Of a stretch of 64,000 bases of DNA, positions 35,744-45,552 are shown in pieces; positions within the stretch are counted from its first letter, which is position 1; each line of letters begins with the position of its first letter. The position numbers and the translations under genes are program-made. The notes beneath the pieces are model-generated. The model was given only the letters and a program-made list of their open reading frames with translations. It was not told the DNA's origin and made no database searches. The stretch comes from Flavobacteriaceae bacterium (GTDB lineage Bacteria > Bacteroidota > Bacteroidia > Flavobacteriales > Flavobacteriaceae): positions 62,001-126,000 of the forward strand of contig JAHEET010000006.1 of the NCBI GenBank assembly GCA_024640565.1, read 5' to 3'.

Positions 35744-36760
35744 TTATTTTTTAATTACTTCTGCTAATGTTGGTCTGGCTGCAAGCCACTTGTCATACTC
35801 ATCTTGTTCTAAGACAGTAATTTTCATTTGCATGTTGAAATGGGCTTGTCCACAAATTTTATTACATAAAAGTAGGTAATCAAACTCATAAGGATCTTCT
35901 CCTTTGGCTTTTCTAATTTTATTAATTGCATTTGTTTTGTCCATAACTTCTGGATTCAACCTCATTTCTTCAGTAGTATACTTGGGTGTAAAACCAAACT
36001 CAGTTACCATTCCGGGCACACAATTCATTTGCGCTCTAAAGTGCGGCATGTATGCCGAGTGGAGTACATCTTGTGAACGGAATTTAAAGTGTACTTTTCT
36101 TCCTTTTGGAAGTACCAATTCTGTTACTTGTTTATCGTCTTGTGCATTAGGATCTGACATATCTACACCCATGGTATTGAGGTTATCAATGTCTATATAA
36201 TTAACATTTCCTAAACCTAAGGTATTGTCTTCTCCTGCATAACGAGCATCCCATCTAAATTGCTGTGAATACACTTCAACAACAACGGCATCCTTTTCTT
36301 CGGATAAATCCATTACTTCATTCCACTGCCACAATCCGTATCCAATTAAAACCACCAATACTGCTGCTGGTATAATGGTCCAAATAATTTCTAATTGGTG
36401 ACTGTCTGCGAAGAATTTTGCTTTTCTATCTTTTCTTCCTCTATACTTGTAGGTAAAATAGAAGATTAAAAACTGCATGATAAATTGAACAATACCAATC
36501 AACCAAAATGTAATATCAAAAAGATTGTCATCATGTTCTCCTTCGATAGAAGCAGATTCTGGCAACATCAGTACATTCATTGCTAATAGACAATAAATCA
36601 TCATTGCATAGAAGAATACCGTAAAGGCTAAAAAGTACTTTCCTTGTTTGTCATTATCGTGATCGTCTGCGATCACCGATCGTAAGTTCATTACTCTGGT
36701 AATCTGCCAAAAACTGACTCCAATTGCAACACCTATAAAAATATAAAATAAAGCTAACAT
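35744..36760 (-). CDS. coxB: Cytochrome c oxidase subunit II
   Basis: Subunit II accepts electrons from cytochrome c through the binuclear CuA centre. The 338-residue protein has three hydrophobic segments in its N-terminal 150 residues (one more than usual), including ALFYIFIGVAIGVSFW and a pair around 85-140. It then has the aromatic VYSQQFRWDARYAG (about 161-174), the CuA His in VLHSAYMPHFRAQMNCVPG (about 234-252) and the CuA loop CNKICGQAHFNM (about 303-314). All CuA ligands are present. It lies between actF and coxA in the respiratory operon. No subunit III gene is in the window. Confidence 0.95.
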   Translation of the reverse strand: MLALFYIFIGVAIGVSFWQITRVMNLRSVIADDHDNDKQGKYFLAFTVFFYAMMIYCLLAMNVLMLPESASIEGEHDDNLFDITFWLIGIVQFIMQFLIFYFTYKYRGRKDRKAKFFADSHQLEIIWTIIPAAVLVVLIGYGLWQWNEVMDLSEEKDAVVVEVYSQQFRWDARYAGEDNTLGLGNVNYIDIDNLNTMGVDMSDPNAQDDKQVTELVLPKGRKVHFKFRSQDVLHSAYMPHFRAQMNCVPGMVTEFGFTPKYTTEEMRLNPEVMDKTNAINKIRKAKGEDPYEFDYLLLCNKICGQAHFNMQMKITVLEQDEYDKWLAARPTLAEVIKK

Positions 36761-36795
36761 ATTTATTTTGTCTTAATTTTTTAATTCAATGATTA

Positions 36796-38271
36796 TTAAT
36801 GGTGATCTCCAGATCCTTCTCCTGTGTGTTCGATATTGTAATAGTGAAAATGCTCACTCTCCTTTAAGAATGGATTTCCTTTCGCAATTGGATTTGCCTT
36901 TGCAAATGCACTAAACGTAGTATAGATAAACAATCCTATAAAGAAAAAGATTGCACTTAATTCAGGGATTCCAAAAGACCACTGAGCGCCTACTGTTGAT
37001 GGCATAACCATGACAAATACATCTACATAATGTCCCATTAAGATAACTGCTCCTCCAATAAACACAAACCAAGGCCTGCTTTTAAAGTCGCTATTAATTA
37101 ATAGTAATATTGGGAATACAAAGTTCATCACAACCATTCCTAAGAAGGGTAACTTATACTCTGTAAATCGTGCTACGAAATAGGTTGTTTCTTCTGGAAT
37201 GTCTGCATACCAGATTAACATAAATTGTGCAAACCATAAGTAGGTCCAGAATACAGAGAAACCAAACATGAATTTTGCTAAATCATGAATGTGACTGTCA
37301 TTGATTCCAGGCAGGGCATTTTTAGAACGTAAGTAGATGGTTACAAACGCAATTACTGTTAATGCACTTACTAATAATGTTGCCATTACATACCATCCAA
37401 ATAATGTGGAAAACCAGTGTGGGTCTAATCCCATAATCCAGTCCCAAGACATCATTGATTCTGTGATCATGAATAAGAATAAGAAAACAACAGACATGTT
37501 ATAGTTTTTCTTATAGGTTTTGTTGCCGTCGTTTGCAGTATCTTCTTTGATAGAACCTTTTCGAATTAAGAATCTATAAACATTCCATATGACAAGGTAA
37601 GCGATACTTCTTAACATAAAGCCGGTAGCATTCATCCATATCGATTTTCCGTCAATAATAGCATCATACTTGTCGCTTTCGGGATCAAAAACACCTTCTG
37701 CCATCCATGGAAATAAGTGGTTGATGTGCATTACTGAAGCTGCCAAAACAATAATCATAATAATCGATACTGGCAGTAAGTTTGCTGTAATTGCTTCCAT
37801 CACTCTTAAGATGACTACTGACCAACCAACTTGTGCAACACGTTGAATTGCATAAAACGTTAGTACCAATAGTGTCAATCCTAAAGAGAAGAACAAGGCT
37901 ACATAAAATGCGGACCAAGGTCTGTTTTGTAATTGATGTAAAACATGCGTGGCATGTTCGTCATCGTGAGATGTACCGTGTGCTTCTGAGCTAGCATGTA
38001 CATCACCATGAGATGTATCTTTGTCTTCGGAAGCATGTGCTTCTTTATCTGTTTTTAGTGCATGCGAATCATGACCTGCTTCCGCTGCATGAGGTGTTGC
38101 TGCCTCACCATGACCAGCTCCATGAGCGTCACTATTTGCAGCTTCAATTGCATGTTTTGCGTCTTCTAATGTCTTTTGAGAGCCATTATAAAAACTATAC
38201 GCCAACCCAACAAACCCTAATATTATGAGGGCTAGTGAGAATGTTTTTAATCTACCTGAGAATTGATACAT
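36796..38271 (-). CDS. actF: Alternative complex III membrane subunit ActF (His-rich insert)
   Basis: ActF is one of the two large NrfD-like membrane subunits of alternative complex III, the quinol:cytochrome c oxidoreductase replacing bc1. The 491-residue protein has an N-terminal helix (about 9-28), then a hydrophilic stretch of about 80 residues very rich in His, Ala, Asp, Glu and Ser (about 40-112), then nine or ten membrane helices and a C-terminal tail ending in HH. The His-rich segment is periplasmic by topology and may bind metal, but that is unproven. The gene follows actE by 27 nt and precedes coxB by 35 nt. Confidence 0.92.
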   Translation of the reverse strand: MYQFSGRLKTFSLALIILGFVGLAYSFYNGSQKTLEDAKHAIEAANSDAHGAGHGEAATPHAAEAGHDSHALKTDKEAHASEDKDTSHGDVHASSEAHGTSHDDEHATHVLHQLQNRPWSAFYVALFFSLGLTLLVLTFYAIQRVAQVGWSVVILRVMEAITANLLPVSIIMIIVLAASVMHINHLFPWMAEGVFDPESDKYDAIIDGKSIWMNATGFMLRSIAYLVIWNVYRFLIRKGSIKEDTANDGNKTYKKNYNMSVVFLFLFMITESMMSWDWIMGLDPHWFSTLFGWYVMATLLVSALTVIAFVTIYLRSKNALPGINDSHIHDLAKFMFGFSVFWTYLWFAQFMLIWYADIPEETTYFVARFTEYKLPFLGMVVMNFVFPILLLINSDFKSRPWFVFIGGAVILMGHYVDVFVMVMPSTVGAQWSFGIPELSAIFFFIGLFIYTTFSAFAKANPIAKGNPFLKESEHFHYYNIEHTGEGSGDHH

Positions 38272-38298
38272 ATCTTTCGTATTCTTTCTTTTTTAAAC

Positions 38299-38847
38299 TT
38301 ATTTTAACAAATCTGCACGTAAAACTTCTACGTATTGAACAATTTGCCAACGTTCCTTGTATGTTAATTGAGAGGAATGAGAACCCATTAAGTTTTTACC
38401 GTGCATTAAAACATGATAAATGCTCCCTTCTGTAAGGTCCCTATCTTTATAATTAGGGATTCCTAAGAATTTCTCAGTTTTGGATAAATGTCCGTTTCCA
38501 TCTCCTTTTTTACCATGACAAGAAGTACAATATATGGTGTACATTGCCTTTCCATTGGCCAAGTTTGCTTCATTACGCTCTAAAGGATTTTTTAGGTCTG
38601 CTTTCGCTTTCTCATATCCTTCATTGGTATCTGCAATATCATAAGCAGGGTGTCCTCCTATTGGGATGGTTCCAGCAACTGGTTTGCGGTTCACAGGATT
38701 TCCATTCAGACCATTTTCTGCATCTGTATCGTAAGGAGTCGATTCATACATGTCTGGCATGTATTGTATTTGGGGAGATCTCTTATCGCCACAAGAAGCT
38801 AAACTTGCAACAATTACTAAAGCGATAATTAATTTAAAATTCTTCAT
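38299..38847 (-). CDS. actE: Alternative complex III monohaem cytochrome c lipoprotein ActE
   Basis: ActE is the membrane-anchored monohaem cytochrome c of alternative complex III, probably handing electrons toward the oxidase. The 182-residue product has a lipoprotein signal (VIVASLASC, Cys19), a DKRSPQIQYMPDMYES region shared by the family, the haem site CTSCHGKKGDGNG (about 111-123) and a distal Met in the MHGKNLMGSHSSQL stretch (about 148-161). It lies 10 nt after actD and 27 nt before actF. Confidence 0.93.
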   Translation of the reverse strand: MKNFKLIIALVIVASLASCGDKRSPQIQYMPDMYESTPYDTDAENGLNGNPVNRKPVAGTIPIGGHPAYDIADTNEGYEKAKADLKNPLERNEANLANGKAMYTIYCTSCHGKKGDGNGHLSKTEKFLGIPNYKDRDLTEGSIYHVLMHGKNLMGSHSSQLTYKERWQIVQYVEVLRADLLK

Positions 38848-38857
38848 TATCTATTGA

Positions 38858-39385
38858 TTAATGCTTGTCTACTACGTTAATTTCTACTGCGCCTGTTTCA
38901 CTTAACAAAGAAGTTAGTTCTGCTTCGTTGTTGTGCACTGGAATTTCCATTAAAAAATGGTCATCTGTGGTTCTTGGATCTGGATTTTCTGCATCTTTAA
39001 AAGGCCATATTCTACTTCTCATATAGAAAGTAATTACCATTAAATGGGCTGCAAAAAATACGGTCAATTCAAACATGATTGGCACAAAGGCTGGCATGTT
39101 TTCTGCCCAACTAAAACTTGGTTTTCCACCAATGTCTTGTGGCCAGTTGTCAATCATCATATAATTGGTCATCCAGATAGCAAAACCTAAACCTGTAATT
39201 CCATACAAAAATGCAGTAATGGCAAGTCTGGTTGGTGCTAATCCCATGGCTTTGTCTAGGCCGTGAACAGGGAATGGACAAAATACTTCTTCAATGTGAT
39301 GGTGTGCTGCTTTTACAGTTTTTACTGCATCTAACAGCATTTCGTCATCGGTATAAAACGCGTGAATAACTTTTGATGATTCCAT
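38858..39385 (-). CDS. actD: Alternative complex III subunit ActD (DUF3341)
   Basis: ActD is a small membrane subunit of alternative complex III. The 175-residue protein starts with a cytoplasmic ferredoxin-like portion (VIHAFYTDDEMLLDAVKTVK, 6-25; HIEEVFCPFPVHGLDKAMGL) and then has two membrane helices (about 55-78 and 100-122), followed by a short tail. FCPFPVHGLDKAMG is the DUF3341 signature. It lies 2 nt after actC and 10 nt before actE. Confidence 0.93.
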   Translation of the reverse strand: MESSKVIHAFYTDDEMLLDAVKTVKAAHHHIEEVFCPFPVHGLDKAMGLAPTRLAITAFLYGITGLGFAIWMTNYMMIDNWPQDIGGKPSFSWAENMPAFVPIMFELTVFFAAHLMVITFYMRSRIWPFKDAENPDPRTTDDHFLMEIPVHNNEAELTSLLSETGAVEINVVDKH

Positions 39386-39387
39386 AA

Positions 39388-40851
39388 TTATCCGTTTAAA
39401 TTGTTATCAGAATCTTCCTTCTTGCTCGCTGCATCTAAAACAACAATGGCTGGCTTAGTAGGAATTCCTTGTTCGCTTCTCTTCTTGTAAAATTCACCCG
39501 AAGATTTTAAAATAGTTTTTACTTCCGCTTGTGCGATTACTGGGAATGTTCTTGCGTACAATAAGAATAATACGAAGAAGAAACCAATGGTTCCAATAAA
39601 GATACCAACATCTACGAAGGTAGGCTCAAAACGCCACCATGTAGAAGGCAAGTGCCCTTTACTTAAAACAATCGCAATAATGTCAAAACGTTCGAACCAC
39701 ATCCCTATATTAATAGCAATTGAAATAATGAAAGTCCATATGAAACTTCTTCTTATTTTTTTGAACCATAAGAATTGTGGAGTGATGATATTGAAGATGA
39801 TCAATGACCAGAATGCCCATGCATAAGGTCCTGTGGCAGCACCTACAGATAAATACGTGTAATTTTCATAAGGAGATCCGGTATACCATGCGATAAAGAA
39901 TTCTGTTGCATAAGCTACAGCTACAATACCCCCAGTAAGGATAATTACAATATTCATATACTCAATGTGCATACGGGTAATGTATTCTTCCATATTGGTC
40001 ACTTTCCTCATGATTCCTAATAACGTTTGTACCATTGCAAATCCTGAGAAAATTGCTCCTGCTACGAAATAAGGAGGGAAAATAGTAGAGTGCCAACCTG
40101 GATTAATAGAGGTAGCAAAGTCCATGGATACAATGGTATGAACAGAAAGCACTAATGGAGTTGCTAAACCTGCTAATACCAAAGATACTTCTTCAAAACG
40201 TTGCCAGTCTTTTGCTCTACCCGACCAACCAAATGATAGTAAAGCATAAATTTTCTTTTGAAATGGCTTTACAGCTCTGTCACGAATCATCGCAAAATCC
40301 GGAAGTAAACCTGTCCACCAGAAAACGAGTGATACTGATAAGTAGGTAGAAATTGCAAAAACATCCCAAAGTAATGGTGAGTTAAAGTTTACCCATAAGG
40401 AACCGAATTGATTCGGGATTGGCAATACCCAATAGGCATTCCAAGGTCTCCCCATGTGAATAATTGGGAACAATCCTGCTTGAAAAACGGCAAAGATTGT
40501 CATGGCCTCCGCAGAACGGTTAATGGCCATTCTCCATTTTTGACGGAATAGTAATAGTACTGCAGAAATTAAGGTTCCAGCATGACCGATACCTACCCAC
40601 CATACAAAGTTTGTAATATCCCAAGCCCATCCAATGTTCTTGTTCAATCCCCAAACTCCAATTCCGGTTCCAACAGTATAAAAGATACAACCAAATCCCC
40701 ATAACATGGCTGCTAAGGAAATATAGAAAGCTATATACCAATTTTTATTTGCCTTACCTTCAATAGGTTTTGCAATATCTTCCGTAATATCGTGATAACT
40801 TTTATCACCTAATACTAAAGGTTCTCTAATGGATGCTTCGTAATGAGACAT
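39388..40851 (-). CDS. actC: Alternative complex III NrfD-like quinol-binding subunit ActC
   Basis: ActC is the NrfD/PsrC-like polytopic subunit that binds menaquinol and delivers electrons to the iron-sulfur clusters of ActB. The 487-residue protein has about ten membrane helices, starting at about 40, with NFVWWVGIGHAGTLISAVLL (about 86-105), FGSLWVNFNSPLLWDVFAIS (about 149-168) and SVHTIVSMDFATSINPGWHS (about 240-259), which are landmarks of the ActC type. The C-terminal tail is hydrophilic. It lies 22 nt after actB and 2 nt before actD. Confidence 0.95.
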   Translation of the reverse strand: MSHYEASIREPLVLGDKSYHDITEDIAKPIEGKANKNWYIAFYISLAAMLWGFGCIFYTVGTGIGVWGLNKNIGWAWDITNFVWWVGIGHAGTLISAVLLLFRQKWRMAINRSAEAMTIFAVFQAGLFPIIHMGRPWNAYWVLPIPNQFGSLWVNFNSPLLWDVFAISTYLSVSLVFWWTGLLPDFAMIRDRAVKPFQKKIYALLSFGWSGRAKDWQRFEEVSLVLAGLATPLVLSVHTIVSMDFATSINPGWHSTIFPPYFVAGAIFSGFAMVQTLLGIMRKVTNMEEYITRMHIEYMNIVIILTGGIVAVAYATEFFIAWYTGSPYENYTYLSVGAATGPYAWAFWSLIIFNIITPQFLWFKKIRRSFIWTFIISIAINIGMWFERFDIIAIVLSKGHLPSTWWRFEPTFVDVGIFIGTIGFFFVLFLLYARTFPVIAQAEVKTILKSSGEFYKKRSEQGIPTKPAIVVLDAASKKEDSDNNLNG

Positions 40852-40873
40852 ATTTTTATATCTTAATTTTTAA

Positions 40874-43800
40874 TTACGCTTCGTTTGTATTTCTCACCTT
40901 CACTTGATACACTACATTCGGTTTCGTTTGTAGATAATCTAAAACATGATAGGCTCTTTTATCTGCGGCTAATTTTGTAACAACTTCTTTCTCATTGTTC
41001 ACATCACCAAACTGTAAAGATCCAGTTGTACATGCTGATGAACAAGCTGTAGCAAATTCTCCTGCTTCAATTTTTCTTCCTTCTTTTTTGGCTTTCAAAA
41101 TGGTAGCTTGTGTCATTTGAATACACATAGAACATTTTTCCATTACCCCTCTTGAACGCACAACAACATCTGGATTTAAAACCATTTTACCATATTCGTT
41201 GTTCATGTGGAAGTCAAACTCATTGTTGTTCGAGTAATTGAACCAGTTGAAACGACGTACTCTATATGGACAGTTGTTTGCACAATATCTTGTTCCCACA
41301 CATCTGTTGTAAGCCATGTGATTTTGACCTTGTTTACTGTGTGTTGTTGCAGCTACTGGACAAACCGTCTCACAAGGAGCGTGGTTACAGTGCTGACACA
41401 TCATAGGCTGGAAAGAAACTTGAGGGTTTTCTGCCTCTGTTTCAATGGCAGCGTACATATCAGCTCTACTTAAGCCCAATTCGTCTGTGGCAAACTTTCT
41501 CACTTTTGGAGAGGTTGGCTCGTGACCTGTTGCTGCTTTATAGTCTTCTTCTACTCCTGAAGAATAGTATCTATCAATACGCAACCAGTGCATATCTCTA
41601 CCTACTCGTACTTCATTTTTACCAACTACCGGTACATTATTTTCTGCATGACATGCTACAACACAGGATCCACAACCTGTACAAGAGGTTAAATCGATAG
41701 AAAGATTAAAATGATGTCCAACTTCTCGATTGTGCTCTGCCCATAAATCAATGGACTTTGCTTCTACTTCCTGGTGATCGTAAGAAACCATCGCTGGAAT
41801 GTTCCAACCGTTCTTGTGGTCTTTTGGATCGATATTCACATAATCTTTTAAAGAAACTTCTTTTAAGATATCGTGACGTCCTGCAATTGTTTTTTGTACT
41901 TGTGTACAAGCAAATTTATGGGTTCCACTTACTTTTTCGATCGCAACACCGTATTGAACTGTGTTCGCATCTATGTATAATGGGTAGGCATTGACTCCTA
42001 CTTTCATTTCATCTTTAAAACCGAGTGTTCTACCATACCCTAAGGCAAGACCGATAGATCCTGGCGCTTGACCGGGTTGGATTAAAACAGGAACATTGGC
42101 AACAGTGACTCCATTAAGTGTCAAATTTGCATAATCTCCGTCAATCGCACCGTTATCTTTTACTGGATTTGAAAAACCTAATCTCTTGGCATCTGCCATG
42201 GACATAGTAATGTAATTGTCCCAAGAAGCTCTGGTTAATGGATCTGGAAATTCTTGCAACCAAGGGTTGTTTGCTTGTTTTCCATCTCCTAAACCAGTAG
42301 AAGTATAAAGCACCAATTCAAATTCTGAAGCTTTTACTGAGCGGTACAAAGCGGCAGTAGCATCTGAGAGTGATACCGATTTTAATGCAACCGTTTTGGA
42401 AACTTCTTTTGTAAAGAAACCATTGTGCAATGCAGTATTCCATGAAGCTCCGTCCAACACATTTGCCGACCAAAAAGATTTTAAGTACTCGTAGTAAGAA
42501 GTTGAACTTCCTGACCAAGCGAGTAAAATTTCTTGAATTTGTCTTGTTTTGAATAGTTTTTGAATGGTTGGTTGTACCAAACTATAGTTTTCTTCCGAGA
42601 TAGAGACATCGCCCCAGCTCTCTAAAAAGTGAGTTGCGGGTAATACATAATTTGAAGCAGCAACGGTGTCGGTATTCTCGACAGCAATTGCAACTGAAAA
42701 TTTATCTTGTAAAGCCGTTGCAAACGCTTGCCCATTTGCTAAACTATAAACAGGATCTACATTGTATGAGATAAGCCCTGCAAGCGTTCCAGATTTCAAA
42801 TCTGCAATCATTTGCGCAACATCAGCATCGTTTCCTTGGCGAATGTTTAAGGTATTTGTTACATCTATAATTTCACTTCCTAAAATCCGATTGATTTCTA
42901 AAGTAATTAATTGTGCATTTTTATCATTTAAACCTGTTAAAACAACAGCTTTAGAACCCGCATTCTGCAAGGTAGTTGCTAATTTTTTAATGGCTGCATC
43001 TTGGGCAGTAGCTTTGGAAGCTACCTTGTTCCCAGAGATAGCGTTGTATAAATTTAAAAGCGCAAACACTTGATCGGATGGTTTTACAACCATACGCTTG
43101 TCGGCATTAGCACCCGTTAATGACATGTTACTTTCTAATTGAACATGGTAAGACATTTTTCCATTTTCTGGCTTTCTTCCAGCGACATATGCTTTCTCAA
43201 AACCTCCATGAAAATCCCCTAGGAAATCTGCTTCAAATGAAACAATTACCTCGGCTTTGTCTAAGTGATAGTTTGGCAATGCTCTTCTACCATAAACTTC
43301 TTGAAAAGCATCTGCAGCACCACTTTCTGATACGGCATCGTACACCACATGCTTTACATTTGGATACGCTGCTGTAAATTCTTCTACAATTTTTGAGGAA
43401 GAAGGACTTGCCATGGTACCTGTTAATAAAACAACCGGCTTTTTTGCATCTCTTAGGGCTGCTAGGGTAGTTCCAATTTCTGCATCGGCATCTGCCCATG
43501 AAATTGCATTACCTCCTTTGGTAGGTTCTTTCAAACGAAGGCTTTCATCATACAAAGACAACACAGAAGCTTGCACTCTTGCATTTGTAGTTCCATTTGC
43601 CTCTTTGTTGGGCATGATTTGGATAGGACGACCTTCTCTTGTTTTTACTAAAACATTTGCAAAATCGTATCCATCTGCTACGGTTGTTGCAAACCAGTCT
43701 GCAACTCCAGGAATAATGTCGTTTGGTTTTACAACATAAGGAATCGATTTAATTACCGGTCCTTCACAGGCAGCTAAAGATGCTGCTGCGGTTGTAAAGC

Positions 43801-43975
43801 CAACATACTTTAAGAAGTCTCTACGCGAAGTAGCAGAAGTCTCAAGTGTTTCTTTATCACCTAAAAAGTCATCTGTAGGAATGTTTTCTACAAATTCATT
43901 TTTACTTAGCGTTTCAACAACAGAACTATCTTTTAGTTCTTCAACACTTTTCCAGTATTTTTTGATTGAAGCCAT
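40874..43975 (-). CDS. actB: Alternative complex III iron-sulfur subunit ActB
   Basis: ActB is the large periplasmic subunit fused from a molybdopterin-oxidoreductase-like half that lacks the cofactor and a four-cluster ferredoxin-like half. The 1033-residue protein has a twin-arginine-like segment TSRRDFLKYVGFTTAAASL followed by LAAC (Cys70, a possible lipid anchor), then the catalytic-like domain (about 80-740), then clusters at CTGCGSCVVACHAENN (about 770), CQHCNHAPCETVCP, YCANNCPYRVRR and CSMCIQ. The cluster sites look complete. It lies 72 nt after actA and 22 nt before actC. Confidence 0.95.
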   Translation of the reverse strand: MASIKKYWKSVEELKDSSVVETLSKNEFVENIPTDDFLGDKETLETSATSRRDFLKYVGFTTAAASLAACEGPVIKSIPYVVKPNDIIPGVADWFATTVADGYDFANVLVKTREGRPIQIMPNKEANGTTNARVQASVLSLYDESLRLKEPTKGGNAISWADADAEIGTTLAALRDAKKPVVLLTGTMASPSSSKIVEEFTAAYPNVKHVVYDAVSESGAADAFQEVYGRRALPNYHLDKAEVIVSFEADFLGDFHGGFEKAYVAGRKPENGKMSYHVQLESNMSLTGANADKRMVVKPSDQVFALLNLYNAISGNKVASKATAQDAAIKKLATTLQNAGSKAVVLTGLNDKNAQLITLEINRILGSEIIDVTNTLNIRQGNDADVAQMIADLKSGTLAGLISYNVDPVYSLANGQAFATALQDKFSVAIAVENTDTVAASNYVLPATHFLESWGDVSISEENYSLVQPTIQKLFKTRQIQEILLAWSGSSTSYYEYLKSFWSANVLDGASWNTALHNGFFTKEVSKTVALKSVSLSDATAALYRSVKASEFELVLYTSTGLGDGKQANNPWLQEFPDPLTRASWDNYITMSMADAKRLGFSNPVKDNGAIDGDYANLTLNGVTVANVPVLIQPGQAPGSIGLALGYGRTLGFKDEMKVGVNAYPLYIDANTVQYGVAIEKVSGTHKFACTQVQKTIAGRHDILKEVSLKDYVNIDPKDHKNGWNIPAMVSYDHQEVEAKSIDLWAEHNREVGHHFNLSIDLTSCTGCGSCVVACHAENNVPVVGKNEVRVGRDMHWLRIDRYYSSGVEEDYKAATGHEPTSPKVRKFATDELGLSRADMYAAIETEAENPQVSFQPMMCQHCNHAPCETVCPVAATTHSKQGQNHMAYNRCVGTRYCANNCPYRVRRFNWFNYSNNNEFDFHMNNEYGKMVLNPDVVVRSRGVMEKCSMCIQMTQATILKAKKEGRKIEAGEFATACSSACTTGSLQFGDVNNEKEVVTKLAADKRAYHVLDYLQTKPNVVYQVKVRNTNEA

Positions 43976-44047
43976 TTACTTATTGGTATTAGTTTTTAGT
44001 TTTTTATCGTTCTTTTCATTACAACAAAAAACAATTTTCTTCTTTGA

Positions 44048-45355
44048 TTAATAATGACATTTACCACACTCTAACCCACCTAATTGAGCCGCTGTAACTT
44101 TTTCTACACCGTACTTTTTAGCCAATTGCTCGTGAATTTTTGCATAATATTCATTTCCTTTTAAATCTACATCTGTTTGTCTGTGACAGTCTATACACCA
44201 ACCCATTGTTAACGGAGAGTGTTGATACATCTCTTCCATTTCTTCTACTGGACCATGACATTTCTGACATTGAACACCTGCAACAGTAACGTGCTGTGAG
44301 TGATTAAAATATACGAAATCTGGTAGATTGTGAATTCGTACCCATTTGATTGGTTTTGTATCACCTGTGTATTCTAATTTGTCTGCATCCCAACCTGCTG
44401 CGCGATATACCTTCGCAATTTCTTTGTCTAATTCTGCTTTCTCTAACGTTCTGTCTTCTAAGACAACTACGGTATTGTCTGCAACTTCAGCAATACTTTT
44501 GTGACAATTCATACAAACATTTACAGAAGGAATTCCAGAGTGCTTACTGTGTTTTGCAGAAGAGTGACAATATTGACAATCGATCTTATTGTCTCCTGCA
44601 TGTATTTTGTGAGAGAATACAATAGGCTGCACTGGCTGGTATCCTTGATCTACTCCTACACTAAACAAGGTTCCAAATACTACATAGGCAGACATCAACA
44701 GTGCAAAGATGACAAACAACACATGTAAAAATGTATTCTTTTGAATCCCAACCCATAACTCTTGTAAGTCTCTTTTAAGATTTGACTGTACTTCTGGCTT
44801 TTTATTTCCTTTTAACTCATTGACTTGCTTTAACAATGAAGCAATCATAATAAAGGCAACAATAATAGCCGCAGCCAAAATCATAATTACCCATGAAGGA
44901 GCACCTCCTCCTGTAGCACCATCAGTTGAAGTTCCTTCCAGTTTTACCTCGGCAACTTTTTTAATTTCACCAACTGTAGTGTAGTATAAAATATCATCAA
45001 TATTTTGATCTGTTAGCGCAGGAAAAGCGGTCATCACAGAACCATTGTATTCTTCATAAATGGCAATGGCATCTGCATCTCCTGAAGCTCTTAATGCTGC
45101 GTTGTTTTTAATCCAAGACTTTAGCCAGTCGTTCTCTCTACGAGATTCCACACCGCCTAATTTTGGCCCAATCAACTTTTTGTCTAACTTGTGACAAGAA
45201 GCACATTGAGATTTAAATAATTTCCTTCCTTCTTTGTGACGTGCCTCGTCTACATCTTGTGCGTTTGAGGTAATCGTGAATGCGAATAATAAAAGAAATG
45301 TGATACTTTTAAAAAGCAAACTTGTAAGTCTATTGTGCAATGCTACACTTTTCAT
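44048..45355 (-). CDS. actA: Alternative complex III multihaem cytochrome c ActA with N-terminal cytochrome c domain
   Basis: ActA is the pentahaem cytochrome subunit of alternative complex III. The 435-residue protein here carries six CxxCH sites: CASCH (about 50) in an N-terminal monohaem domain, then CQYCH, CMNCH, CQKCH, CIDCH and CGKCH in the C-terminal half. A signal/membrane segment is at about 13-32, a second helix at about 153-177 (WVIMILAAAIIVAFIMIASL) and a third at about 203-224. The extra monohaem domain at the N-terminus gives one more haem than the pentahaem form. First gene of the act-cox operon, with a promoter at 45424-45431. Confidence 0.94.
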   Translation of the reverse strand: MKSVALHNRLTSLLFKSITFLLLFAFTITSNAQDVDEARHKEGRKLFKSQCASCHKLDKKLIGPKLGGVESRRENDWLKSWIKNNAALRASGDADAIAIYEEYNGSVMTAFPALTDQNIDDILYYTTVGEIKKVAEVKLEGTSTDGATGGGAPSWVIMILAAAIIVAFIMIASLLKQVNELKGNKKPEVQSNLKRDLQELWVGIQKNTFLHVLFVIFALLMSAYVVFGTLFSVGVDQGYQPVQPIVFSHKIHAGDNKIDCQYCHSSAKHSKHSGIPSVNVCMNCHKSIAEVADNTVVVLEDRTLEKAELDKEIAKVYRAAGWDADKLEYTGDTKPIKWVRIHNLPDFVYFNHSQHVTVAGVQCQKCHGPVEEMEEMYQHSPLTMGWCIDCHRQTDVDLKGNEYYAKIHEQLAKKYGVEKVTAAQLGGLECGKCHY

Positions 45356-45423
45356 ATTTACAACTATAATTTAAAATATTCTAGTTAAAAACTGATTCAA
45401 AATCAACCCATGATTCAGCTGCA

Positions 45424-45431
45424 CAAAAGTA
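45424..45431 (-). promoter_or_regulatory. Putative promoter -7 element of the act-cox operon
   Basis: TACTTTTG on the minus strand (complement of 45424-45431) ends 68 nt before the actA start codon, giving a leader of about 62 nt. No clear -33 element is seen. It is divergent from the SPOR gene promoter about 100 bp away. Confidence 0.55.
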
Positions 45432-45530
45432 CTACTTATTGCTAAATTTTAAAAAGCGAAAGGAATCTTAAATATTAATTTATAACAATTCTAAATAAGA
45501 TTTTTTGCAAGATATTATACGACAAGTTAT

Positions 45531-45538
45531 TACTTTTG
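45531..45538 (+). promoter_or_regulatory. Putative promoter -7 element of the SPOR-domain gene
   Basis: TACTTTTG ends 14 nt before the ATG at 45553; TTTTTTG lies 23 nt upstream as a possible -33. A leader of only about 8 nt is predicted, and the element excludes the longer frame that begins at 45505. Confidence 0.6.
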
Positions 45539-45552
45539 TAAAAAGAAAAAAA

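Noticed and set aside
37930..38160. DNA tandem repeat in the actF His-rich stretch
   Set aside because: The amino-acid bias is strong but no fixed-period DNA repeat is visible; it is low complexity rather than a repeat array.
45505..45552. Longer SPOR protein from 45505
   Set aside because: The added codons contain the TACTTTTG promoter element, and the signal peptide begins naturally at the ATG pair at 45553-45558.
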